From: Deltaproteobacteria bacterium
GTDB lineage: Bacteria; Lernaellota; Lernaellaia; JACKCT01
Reading direction: 5' to 3'
Assembly: GCA_020633895.1 (NCBI GenBank)
Contig: JACKCT010000010.1
Coordinates: 1-64,000, forward strand
DNA: 64,000 nucleotides
A model generated the notes under the pieces. The model made no database searches and was not told the origin of the DNA. It worked only from the letters and a program-made list of their open reading frames with translations. Position numbers and translations under genes: made by a program. This document shows, one piece after another, positions 24,926 to 32,982 of this stretch. The number at the start of each line of letters is the position of its first letter. Positions within the stretch are counted from its first letter, which is position 1.

Positions 24926-26373
24926 CCAACCCGATGCCGCCCGCCGCGACGCGCTCGCTGCCCGAGTCGCCGCGCATCGTGCTGGTCAATCCACCCTACG
25001 AAAAACCGGTCATGCGTCGTTTCACGGCGTCGTATTTCGCGCCGAATTTCCTGATCCCGCCGACGGATCTGCTCTACGTCTCCGCCACCGCGAAGCGCGA
25101 CCTGGCCGCCCGCACGACGGTCATCGACGCCATCGCCAAGCGCATCGGCCCGGACGAAACGATCCGACGCATCGCCGCGACATCGCCGGACCTGGTCTTT
25201 GCCCAACTGGGCTTCAACACCATCGAGGCGGACGTGGAATTCTGCCGCCGCGTGCAAAACGAGGTCGGCGTCCCGGTCGTCGCCATGGGCTACATCGCCA
25301 CCGTCTACGGCGAGGAATTGATGGCCCACTCGACGCTCGACGCCATTGTCCAGGGCGAGCCGGAGTTGGCGTTTTGCGAGTTGTTGCGCGCTTGGCAGCG
25401 GGGCGAGGACGGCGCGGGACTTGCGGGCGTCATAGTGCGAACGGACGCGGGCGTTGTCGCCGGACCGGCCGCTCAGCCGATTGCAAATTTTGACGATCTG
25501 CCCATGCCCGACCACGCCGCTGTCGACGCCGCGGACTACCGCGAGGTGCTGGTGGGCGAACGCATCGCCGCCGTGTTCACCGCGCGGGGCTGCCCCTATC
25601 CCTGCACGTTTTGCGTGCGTACCCACGGGCGACGGCTGTCCAAGCGCTCGGTGGAATCGGTCGTCGGCGAAGTGCGATACCTCGTCGAACAGATGGGCAT
25701 CCGCAATTTCCGCATCCTGGACGACACCTTCAACATCGACGAAGCGCGGGCGCTGGCTATCGTTCGCGGCTTTCAACAAATCGCGTCCGAGCACGGCGAA
25801 CTGCGTTGGAGCGCGTTGGCGCGGCTGGATCACCTGAATCCCGAGCTGGCCGAGGCGATGGCGCAAAGCGGCTGTCGGCGCATTTACGTGGGCGTCGAAA
25901 GCGGCTCGGAACGCATGCGCGAGTATTACAAGAAGCAACTATCGGTGGAGCAGATCTTGACGGGCGTGCGCTTGGCGAAAGGCGTGGGGATGGAGGTCTC
26001 GGCGTTTTTCATCGTCGGCGGGCCGGAGGAAACGCGGGAAGATCTGCGGCAGAGCATCGACTTGGCCAAGCGGCTGGATCTGGACTACATCATCGTCACG
26101 CGCCTGCAATATTGGGCGGGGACGGAACTGCATCGGCTGAATGCGCACAACCTGACGACCGGCGCGTTGCCCTTCGTGACCACACCCAAGGACGAGGCGG
26201 CGTATCGCGACGTGCTCAAGATGGAGCGCGAATTCTACCGCCGATTTTACATCCGCCCCGGCTACATCCTGCCGCGCCTGGGGCGATTCCTCCTGAATCC
26301 AAAGGACTTGTTCGTCTCCGCCACGCGCCTGGCGAAGTTCGTCTCGACGCCGCCCCAGGAAGATTTCATTTAG
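24922..26373 (+). CDS. radical SAM protein with N-terminal B12-binding-like domain
   Basis: 483 residues. An N-terminal B12-binding-like domain starts at VLVNPPYEKP (residues ~20-150) and includes FAQLGFNTIEADVEF and VVAMGYIATV; the DxHxxG His is missing. The radical SAM motif CPYPCTFC places Cys at 224, 228 and 231. DDTFNIDEARAL, YVGVESGSERMREYYKKQ and FFIVGGPEETREDL are typical barrel strands. It is related to the 17239-18678 protein, but the domains are diverged. The gene ends 15 bases before the convergent 1,280-residue membrane protein gene. The ATG at 24922 shares ATGA with the upstream small ORF; an ATG at 24910 is the alternative. Confidence 0.83.
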   Translation: MTNPMPPAATRSLPESPRIVLVNPPYEKPVMRRFTASYFAPNFLIPPTDLLYVSATAKRDLAARTTVIDAIAKRIGPDETIRRIAATSPDLVFAQLGFNTIEADVEFCRRVQNEVGVPVVAMGYIATVYGEELMAHSTLDAIVQGEPELAFCELLRAWQRGEDGAGLAGVIVRTDAGVVAGPAAQPIANFDDLPMPDHAAVDAADYREVLVGERIAAVFTARGCPYPCTFCVRTHGRRLSKRSVESVVGEVRYLVEQMGIRNFRILDDTFNIDEARALAIVRGFQQIASEHGELRWSALARLDHLNPELAEAMAQSGCRRIYVGVESGSERMREYYKKQLSVEQILTGVRLAKGVGMEVSAFFIVGGPEETREDLRQSIDLAKRLDLDYIIVTRLQYWAGTELHRLNAHNLTTGALPFVTTPKDEAAYRDVLKMEREFYRRFYIRPGYILPRLGRFLLNPKDLFVSATRLAKFVSTPPQEDFI

Positions 26374-26388
26374 GCCGACGGCCGAGCC

Positions 26389-29300
26389 TCACTCCACCAA
26401 TTTCTTCGCGTCGCGCACGCCCATGTGAAACATCTTTCGGCGTCGGACGGCATCGGCTAGGGCTTCCTGCTCGAAAATCTCGCGACGCACATCGTCGGCA
26501 TCGACCATCGCGCCGGGGCAACCGGCCAAAGTCATCGCCAGGTCACGCGCGTTGGGCGGCTCGTCCGGCAACGACGCCAGCTTGCGGCAGTCGTCCTTGC
26601 TGGACGTGCGTCCCAGCGCCCACGCCGCCCAAAAACGCAGAGCCTTGGAGTCGTCGCGCGTCGCGAGATTGAAGAGCGTCTCTTTGTCAACCGGCGCTTC
26701 TAGCATCCCCACGGCCTGCGCCGCCGCGAGCCGAATCGCGACATCGGGCGCGCGGAGGGAGGCATCGTCAATGTGTTTTTCGGCGGCCGGCGCCGTGCCC
26801 ATGGCGTTGAGCGCGCGCTCGATCAATTCGGTTTCGCCGGCGCTGTCGACGGCGCGTTGCATCCTGTCGGTCGGCGCCGTTTCGTTGGCCGCATAGGCGA
26901 GCAGGATCATCGCGCGGGTGTCCGGGTCCGCCGTCGCGAACCGTGTCGCGGCCGCATCTTTCAGACGCCCGTCGCCGAGCAGGCCCAGCGACGTCACCGC
27001 GACCTTCGCCGTCTCCGAGTCGCCGTGCAAAGTCCAATGCGCCAACTGCTCCACGTCCGTCGAGCGGATCACGTCAACCTTGTCCGGGGGGGCGGGTTGG
27101 TCGGGATTTGTCGTCGAATTGCATTCCAACGCTTCGGTCAGCATGGGAGAATCGACACGCGCCACACCGCGACACACCGCCGTGCGTTCGCCCTCCGGCA
27201 TGGCGTCGAATGCCTTTTGCAACGCCTCGGCTCCGTCGCGTTTGACCTCGTCGCCCAACGCGACCGCGGACTTGTCGACGACGAATCGATTTTCGCTCGA
27301 AAGGCCCGTCAATAACGGTTTCGCGACGTCCGCCTCGTCGCTCATTTCGCCCAGGGCCCACGCCGCCTCGCGCGCCACATCCGCGTCCGGATCCTGCAGC
27401 GCGGTTTCCAACCCGTCGATCAACGACACTGCCTTCAAGCGCCCCGCCGCCCACGCGGCCTTGTAACGCACCACCGCGACGCTGTCGGCCAGCGCCTTTC
27501 CCACCGTCGCCGCATCCGATCCGTCGCCGTACGCGCCGATCGCCTCGACCGCCAGCATGCGTACATCCCCGGCCGGAGTGCGTTCCGCCGACGCCAGCGA
27601 ACGCACCCGCTCGCGATTGCGTTCGTAGCTTTTTTCGTCGAGTCGAAGAAGCGCGCGGGCCTGATCGTCCGGGTCCGGCGAAAAGATCAACGTCTCCAGC
27701 GGCGTCGAAGCCCAAAGCGGATCCAGCGGCGGAGGCGGGTCCGTTTCCGACGCGCAACGCGCTCGAACCACCGGCGGGCGTTCGGACGCGGGGCGCTTCA
27801 ACAGGTCGATCACATCCGCGTCGTACTGAGCCGCCCACAGGCGCATCGCAAACAGGCACTCCGTCAGCGCCGCGACATCGGGCGCCGCCGCGTCAGTGTC
27901 AATCGAGGATTCGTCACTCGCGCTGCCGGCAACGAACGTCGCGCCGCCGTGCACCAGCGAGAGTTGATCGAACTCGACCGTCATCGGCAGGTCCGACGCC
28001 ACGCGCAACCGCGTCACGTCCTCGGGAACGACATCCGCCGTCAGCGTCGCGCATTGCCATCGCCACCAATGGTCCGTCAACCCACCGAACTCCACTTCAA
28101 ATTGCGTCGTTCTCTCCCCAAATCGAAACGCGACGCGTCCGTCGCCCTTGGTCACACCATTCACGCGAATCCACGCGCAGACCGCGTCCGCGTCGGCGGC
28201 GTTTTGCGGCAAGGAAATCGGCATCGGCGCACTCACACCGTCCGGGCCGACATCGACCGCCGGATAATTGCGCTGCGTCGGCGCACCGTGGCGCGTGGTG
28301 GGAAGTGACGAGAAATGCACCGGCGCGACGCGCGCCCCCTCGACGTACGCATCGCGAAGGGTTCCGTCGTTGAGGTCGTAGGCCAGGACGCTGTTTGTCG
28401 CTTCCGGCGCGCCGACGGCGTCATTCAGCAGCAGGAACAACTCGGGGCCAACCCGGGCGTATTGGGCGGCTTCTTCGGGAATGTCGCGAAAACGCGTTCG
28501 CACGATGACACGACTGAACCCCTGATCGCGCAGCTTGGTCAAATCCGCGGCGGAGAGCGTCGGCGTGGACGTTTTTTTGAGTTGCAGGTCGAGCAGCGTC
28601 TTGAGCGCCGGTTGCGCGTCCATCAACGCGGCGAATTTCTTGAGGGCCTTGGTGCGGATGAGTGTGGAGTTGAGCAGCGCGGGCGTCTGACTCAAGGTTC
28701 GGTTCGCGCGCATATTTGCCTGGGCCACTTGGGGCCACGCATTCACCACGCTGATCGGCAGCGGGAAAAACGGCACGACGACCCACGCCCGATCCCCGTC
28801 CTTGGGAGGCGAAAAGATCGCTCCCTGCGCCGCCGCCATCCAACTCACGCGCCCGCCCGCCTGATACGCCAGTGCGACAACACCCGCCAACAACAGCGCC
28901 GCCGCCGGTCGATAAACCTTCGCCCGACGCAGTCCGCTCAACCGGTCGAGGACGATGCCGGCGCCGAGGGTCGCGGGGCCGATGAGCATCAGGAGCGCGG
29001 GATACGTGAAGCGGTACGGGCGATAGAACAAATCCATGCCGGGCAGCCAGGCATAGAACGGCCACGCGGGCGTGGGGATGTAGTAGCGACCGGCGACGAA
29101 TTGAAAATGGCCCATCCATCGCCAGAACGGTCCCGCCGCCAGGACGAAAAATCCCACGGCCAGCAGGGGCATCCATTTCGCTCGGCGTTCGCGGTCGGTG
29201 AGGCCGACGAGGGTCAGGACGATCCACGTCCACCACAGCAGCGGGGCCAGCGTGTCGGCTTCGTCCTGCGTCGCGAACAGTTCGCCCACGTCCCACGAGT

Positions 29301-30231
29301 CTTCGGTCAGCGCGCGCATGGTGCCGCTCTCGGTGGGCAGGTCGGCGACGTCGCCGGTCGGCAGGATGGACGACAAGTCCACTCCCTCGTCTTCGATGGC
29401 GAAGCTCTCACCCCGGACGAGCGGCAGGACGATCGGCGCCGCGACGACCGCGACGACGACGAGGCTCGCCGCCGCGCGGGTTATCAACGGGCGATTCCAC
29501 GCGCCGCCTTTTCGGGCGTGCGTCGCGACGACGGCGAGAAAGGCGATGCCGAGCATCCCCGCCATGACCCAGTTGGCGAAACCGCACAGTAGCCACGCCA
29601 CGGCGAACACGGCCGTCCGCCGCCGCGTCGGGTCTTTCACCAGACGCAACAGCGCCAGGAACGCCAGCACGAAAAATCCGTTGCCGACGACCTCCAGGCT
29701 GCCTTGAGCCAGGTCGCGCACGGCGGTGGGGTGGGCCATCCACAGCAGCCCGACGGCGAACGAAGGGGCCGTGCGTCCGGTCAAATGACGAGCCAGGACG
29801 AATGCCGACCAGGCCGAAAACGTCAGGCAGATCAGGACCAGGACGTTGTAGGTGGTCGCCAGACCGAAGAGGAATTGCAGCGGCACCGAGGCGAGCGGCA
29901 GAAGAAAGTGCGCCAAGTCGGAACGCAGGTCATAGCCGACGGGGAAGAAGATGTGGTCGGTGGTCCAGCTCCAGTCGCCGTGCGTCAGGATGTGGCGCAT
30001 CTCGCCGAAAAACCACAGATTGTTCAGGACGTCCCACCCCTCGCCCCAGACCGCCAACGAAGGACGAATCGCGATCGGCCAGGTCGCTGCCGCCGCCGCC
30101 GCCAAGTAGGCGACCAGCGCGAGGGCATGGGTTAGGATGGACGAGCGTCGCGGCAAGCGGATATCCCTCGGCAAGTTCGTAAGATCCGATTGTTGTCCGA
30201 TCGCCCGCCTTTGCCAAGGGCGCGGATTCAC
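26389..30231 (-). CDS. large GT-C-like membrane protein with C-terminal HEAT repeats
   Basis: Up to 1,280 residues. The N-terminal ~470 residues hold about ten membrane segments with the pattern of bacterial GT-C-fold proteins: TWPIAIRPSLAVWGEGWDVL, HIFFPVGYDLRSDLAHFLLP, TYNVLVLICLTFSAWSAFVL, LARHLTGRTAP. A mixed periplasmic region (~480-850) follows. The last ~400 residues are HEAT-type helical repeats (AVEAIGAYGDGSDAATVGKA, VVRYKAAWAAGRLKAV, VAREAAWALGEMSDEADV, RFWAAWALGR). HEAT repeats are protein-binding scaffolds, so this looks like a membrane enzyme with its own docking arm. The GTG at 30231 is the longest start; a TTG at 30156 behind GAGGGAT gives 1,255 residues and is equally likely. 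Confidence 0.75.
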   Translation of the reverse strand: MNPRPWQRRAIGQQSDLTNLPRDIRLPRRSSILTHALALVAYLAAAAAATWPIAIRPSLAVWGEGWDVLNNLWFFGEMRHILTHGDWSWTTDHIFFPVGYDLRSDLAHFLLPLASVPLQFLFGLATTYNVLVLICLTFSAWSAFVLARHLTGRTAPSFAVGLLWMAHPTAVRDLAQGSLEVVGNGFFVLAFLALLRLVKDPTRRRTAVFAVAWLLCGFANWVMAGMLGIAFLAVVATHARKGGAWNRPLITRAAASLVVVAVVAAPIVLPLVRGESFAIEDEGVDLSSILPTGDVADLPTESGTMRALTEDSWDVGELFATQDEADTLAPLLWWTWIVLTLVGLTDRERRAKWMPLLAVGFFVLAAGPFWRWMGHFQFVAGRYYIPTPAWPFYAWLPGMDLFYRPYRFTYPALLMLIGPATLGAGIVLDRLSGLRRAKVYRPAAALLLAGVVALAYQAGGRVSWMAAAQGAIFSPPKDGDRAWVVVPFFPLPISVVNAWPQVAQANMRANRTLSQTPALLNSTLIRTKALKKFAALMDAQPALKTLLDLQLKKTSTPTLSAADLTKLRDQGFSRVIVRTRFRDIPEEAAQYARVGPELFLLLNDAVGAPEATNSVLAYDLNDGTLRDAYVEGARVAPVHFSSLPTTRHGAPTQRNYPAVDVGPDGVSAPMPISLPQNAADADAVCAWIRVNGVTKGDGRVAFRFGERTTQFEVEFGGLTDHWWRWQCATLTADVVPEDVTRLRVASDLPMTVEFDQLSLVHGGATFVAGSASDESSIDTDAAAPDVAALTECLFAMRLWAAQYDADVIDLLKRPASERPPVVRARCASETDPPPPLDPLWASTPLETLIFSPDPDDQARALLRLDEKSYERNRERVRSLASAERTPAGDVRMLAVEAIGAYGDGSDAATVGKALADSVAVVRYKAAWAAGRLKAVSLIDGLETALQDPDADVAREAAWALGEMSDEADVAKPLLTGLSSENRFVVDKSAVALGDEVKRDGAEALQKAFDAMPEGERTAVCRGVARVDSPMLTEALECNSTTNPDQPAPPDKVDVIRSTDVEQLAHWTLHGDSETAKVAVTSLGLLGDGRLKDAAATRFATADPDTRAMILLAYAANETAPTDRMQRAVDSAGETELIERALNAMGTAPAAEKHIDDASLRAPDVAIRLAAAQAVGMLEAPVDKETLFNLATRDDSKALRFWAAWALGRTSSKDDCRKLASLPDEPPNARDLAMTLAGCPGAMVDADDVRREIFEQEALADAVRRRKMFHMGVRDAKKLVE

Positions 30232-30243
30232 GGGATTCGGCGC

Positions 30244-30271
30244 TTGCCTCCGAGCGCGTTTTGACTAGGAT
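30244..30271 (+). promoter_or_regulatory. candidate promoter of the permease gene
   Basis: TTGCCT (30244-30249), 16 nt, TAGGAT (30266-30271). Nearly the same sequence and spacing occur upstream of the lipoprotein gene at 47328. Confidence 0.4.
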
Positions 30272-30319
30272 AGGCCCGCCGACCGCGCAAGGCGCGGCCT
30301 ACCAACGGATTTGCTTTTC

Positions 30320-32539
30320 GTGCCGAAGAATTATTACGAAATCCTCAAGAGCAAGAGCATCCCCGTTCGCTTCCAGCGGACCATGGGCCTGTTCGGCGCC
30401 GTGACCCTGGGCGTGGGCGCGCTGATGGGCGCCGGGGTGTACGTGCTCATCGGCATCGCGGCGCGCACGGCGGGCCCCGGCGTGTGGGTCAGCTACTTCG
30501 TCTGCGGCCTGCTGGCCATGTTTTCCATGCTCAGCTATCAGCGTCTGTCCACCCAGGTGCCCATTTCCGGCGGCGGATACGCCTACGCCTATCAGGGCCT
30601 GGGCGGGTTCTGGGGATTCGTGACCGGGTGGCATCTGGCCCTGGGCAGCATCTTCGCCTGCTCGCTGTACGCCATCGGTTTTTCGTACTACGCCACGTCG
30701 TTTCTGCATACGCCCCTGCCTCCGTACGCGGCCAAGGGCATCGCGATCCTGCTGGTTTTAAGCTTTACCGCTTTGAATTCCGGCGGCGCCAAGGGCGGCG
30801 ACCGCATGCAGAAGATCTTCACCTGGGGCAACGTGGCGGTGCTGCTGATCGTGGTCGTGGCGTCGCTGCGGGTGGCGAACACGGACCACCTGACGCCCCA
30901 CTTCCCCCACGGGCCCATGGGCGTGGTGGGAACGATCCCGATCATCTACATCTCGTTTTTCGGCTACCAACTCATCGCCAACAACTCGGAAGAGATCGTC
31001 AATCCGGAACGCAACCTGCCCCTGTCCATGGTGCTCTCGCTGTTGATCGCGTGGGCGATTTACGTGGGTATCGCGCTGGTGGCGGTCACGACGATTCCCT
31101 GGGAACAACTCGGCCACTCGTCGGCGCCGCTGGCGCTGGTGGCTCGAAAGTCCCTGGGAGGCGTGGGGCTGGTGCTGGTGGGCGTGGGCGGCTCGCTGGC
31201 TTCGGCGGCGGCGCTCAACAGTACGCTGCTCTCCCAGGCCCGGCAGATCTTCGCCATGGGACGGGACAAGCTGATGATGCGCCTGCTGGGCGAGTTGCAC
31301 GAACAGACGCGCACGCCCCGGGCGGCGCTGTGGTTCGGCGGCATCGGCGTGTGCCTGACGATTGCGTTGGGCGAAGTGGAGTTCATCTCCAAGATCGCCG
31401 GTTTCAGCTTCCTGCTGTCCATGCTCCCCGTCTCGCTGGCGCTGCATCGCTACGAAAAGGACCGGGCCGCCGCCGGAGTGCCTGTCGGTCTGTGGCGCCG
31501 ATCGGTGCCTTGGATCGCGTTCGTGGCCAATCTGGCGCTGCTCTCGACGATGGCCGTGGACCTGACGGTGAGCATTTTCGGGCTCATCCTGGCCGCCGTC
31601 GGGCTGCTGATGTTCTTCGGCTATTCCCGCGCCCGCGAACAACGTGGCCGAACAGGCCTGAACGTCGTGCTCACCGAAAAAAAGGAGCGCGGCGCGTTTC
31701 CCTTCGCCGGGGGCCAACGCATCCTCGTGCCCATGGCCAACCCGAAAACCCTGGACTGGCTGTTCAAAAGCTCCCACGCGCTATTCAAAAAACGCGGCGG
31801 CGAGGTGGTGCTGCTGTCCATCGTGACGGCGACCGAGCAGGTGGATTTTCACACCGCCCTGGCCAACACGCCGTCTTCGGCCGTGGTGAACCTGGAGCAC
31901 GCCGCCGAGTTGGCCGCCGCGTCCAAGGTGCCCTTCCGCCCGGTGGTGCGCGTGTCCCGCGACCTGGCCAGCGGCATCGTCCACGCCGCCGAGGAAGAGC
32001 ACTGCGAGTTGGTCATCATGGGCTACTCGGCCGCCTCCGATCCCAACGAACCGTCGCTCACCGACCAGGTCATCGCCCACTGCAACCGTGACCTGATCAT
32101 CATGAAATTCAAAAGCGACACCTTCGCGCCCAAGCGCATCGGCGTGTCCCTGGGCAGCACGTTGAACATGGACCTGATGGTCAAGCTCGCCGGCGCGCTG
32201 GCCGAGGAATACGGCGGCATGATCGAATTCATCAACATCGTCTCCGCGGAATACACCGAGGAGGAGGTCGCCCGCTCGGGCCGCCTGCTTATGGAGGCCA
32301 TCAGCAAGCACGCCGCCCGGGCCCTCTACCGCGTCGAAGTCATCAACGCCGAGTCGCCCCTGGACGCCCTGGTGGAGCGCTCGGCCCACCTGGACCTGCT
32401 CGTCGCCGGGACGACCCGCGTCAGCCTCCTGCAACGGGCCGCCGTCGGTTCCTTCGCCACGCAACTCACGCAGCGCTCCGAGTGCTCGGTGGCGCTGGTT
32501 CGCGTGGTGCCTCCGGTGAAGCGGATAATTCATACGTAG
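30320..32539 (+). CDS. APC-type amino acid permease fused to two UspA domains
   Basis: About 739 residues. An APC superfamily transporter (residues ~20-430, about twelve helices) opens with GLFGAVTLGVGALMGAGVYV, the family's first helix, and contains SEEIVNPERNLP. Two universal-stress-protein folds follow: one from GQRILVPMANPK to DLIIMKFK, the other from KRIGVSLGSTLNMDLMVK to SVALVRVVPP. Such permease-Usp fusions are known, and the Usp part is thought to sense nucleotide or energy state. The substrate is not predictable. The GTG at 30320 is preferred; a TTG at 30311 is also in frame. A second in-frame reading on the opposite strand is a shadow. Confidence 0.88.
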   Translation: MPKNYYEILKSKSIPVRFQRTMGLFGAVTLGVGALMGAGVYVLIGIAARTAGPGVWVSYFVCGLLAMFSMLSYQRLSTQVPISGGGYAYAYQGLGGFWGFVTGWHLALGSIFACSLYAIGFSYYATSFLHTPLPPYAAKGIAILLVLSFTALNSGGAKGGDRMQKIFTWGNVAVLLIVVVASLRVANTDHLTPHFPHGPMGVVGTIPIIYISFFGYQLIANNSEEIVNPERNLPLSMVLSLLIAWAIYVGIALVAVTTIPWEQLGHSSAPLALVARKSLGGVGLVLVGVGGSLASAAALNSTLLSQARQIFAMGRDKLMMRLLGELHEQTRTPRAALWFGGIGVCLTIALGEVEFISKIAGFSFLLSMLPVSLALHRYEKDRAAAGVPVGLWRRSVPWIAFVANLALLSTMAVDLTVSIFGLILAAVGLLMFFGYSRAREQRGRTGLNVVLTEKKERGAFPFAGGQRILVPMANPKTLDWLFKSSHALFKKRGGEVVLLSIVTATEQVDFHTALANTPSSAVVNLEHAAELAAASKVPFRPVVRVSRDLASGIVHAAEEEHCELVIMGYSAASDPNEPSLTDQVIAHCNRDLIIMKFKSDTFAPKRIGVSLGSTLNMDLMVKLAGALAEEYGGMIEFINIVSAEYTEEEVARSGRLLMEAISKHAARALYRVEVINAESPLDALVERSAHLDLLVAGTTRVSLLQRAAVGSFATQLTQRSECSVALVRVVPPVKRIIHT

Positions 32540-32587
32540 GCCCAACGCAGGCCAAACGAACCCTTCAGTTACTACGTCCCGGCAACC

Positions 32588-32685
32588 CATTCCCTCACGG
32601 TCGCGGCTCTGAAACATCGAAAAGTCTTCCCGACATCGGACGAGAGGTTCCTCACTTCGTTCGGAATGACAATTCCCCGCCTGAA
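32588..32685. repeat. dispersed repeat, family A (right arm) plus CTCACTTCGTTCGGAATGAC segment
   Basis: CCCTCACGGTCGCGGCTCTGAA (shown by its conserved core GGTCGCGGCTCTGAA) matches the right arm of other A copies. It is followed by a segment whose reverse complement (GTCATTCCGAACGAAGTGAG) resembles the sequence near 18780. It lies between the permease stop and the trp leader. Confidence 0.6.
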
Positions 32686-32694
32686 AATTACGAC

Positions 32695-32700
32695 TTGACG
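32695..32700 (+). promoter_or_regulatory. possible -35 box of the trp promoter
   Basis: TTGACG lies 32 nt before the leader ATG. No good -10 is seen at 16-18 nt, so this is weak. Confidence 0.2.
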
Positions 32701-32731
32701 CCCGCGCTGTTTTCGGCTCTTTTAGTCCGCG

Positions 32732-32809
32732 ATGAAGACGCGCACGGCAAAAACCGATCCGACCCGTTTCTGGTGGTGGCGAGGCATCCGCGGAGCCTGG
32801 CCGGCGTAA
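32732..32809 (+). CDS. trpL: trp operon leader peptide
   Basis: A 25-codon ORF upstream of trpE whose product contains FWWWRGIRGAWPA: three consecutive Trp codons at 32771-32779 and a fourth at 32798. Trp-rich leader peptides let a translating ribosome sense charged tRNA-Trp. The downstream RNA can fold into a terminator (32852-32881) or an alternative pairing with 32792-32802, as attenuation requires. The ribosome binding site is weak. The position, the Trp run and the paired hairpins make this call much stronger than its length alone would. Confidence 0.85.
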   Translation: MKTRTAKTDPTRFWWWRGIRGAWPA

Positions 32810-32863
32810 ACTCGTGCGTTCGTAGACAGAAGATCCAAGAGTTTGTACAAGGCCATGGGCTCC
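32792..32863 (+). promoter_or_regulatory. trp attenuator: antiterminator pairing
   Basis: GGAGCCTGGCC (32792-32802) can pair with GGCCATGGGCTCC (32851-32863): GGAGCC with GGCTCC, and TGGCC with GGCCA, with two bases bulged. This uses the 5' arm of the terminator. A ribosome stalled on the Trp codons at 32771-32779 would leave 32792-32802 free, whereas one reaching the stop at 32807 would cover it. Confidence 0.75.
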
Positions 32864-32881
32864 AAAGCTCATGGCTTTTTT
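32852..32881 (+). terminator. trp attenuator: intrinsic terminator
   Basis: The stem GCCATGGGC / GCTCATGGC (9 bp with one G-U), loop TCCAAA, is followed by six T residues. It lies 43 nt after the leader stop codon and about 100 nt before trpE. Confidence 0.85.
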
Positions 32882-32952
32882 GCGTCAAGACGACCTGATT
32901 CGATCGGGGGGAAAACCCGAAGCGCCGCGACGCAAAATCCCAACGCATGACG

Positions 32953-32969
32953 AGCCCGCCGGGCTTTTT
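32953..32969 (+). terminator. second short hairpin with T-run just before trpE
   Basis: The stem AGCCC / GGGCT, loop GCC, runs into TTTT and ends directly before the AGGAG ribosome binding site of trpE. It may be a second weak terminator, or it may influence ribosome access. Confidence 0.4.
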
Positions 32970-32982
32970 AGGAGTAAGAGAA

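Noticed and set aside
28315-29592. 425-codon plus-strand open frame
   Set aside because: It lies antisense within the 1,280-residue membrane protein gene and its composition is Arg/Gln/His-rich without motifs.
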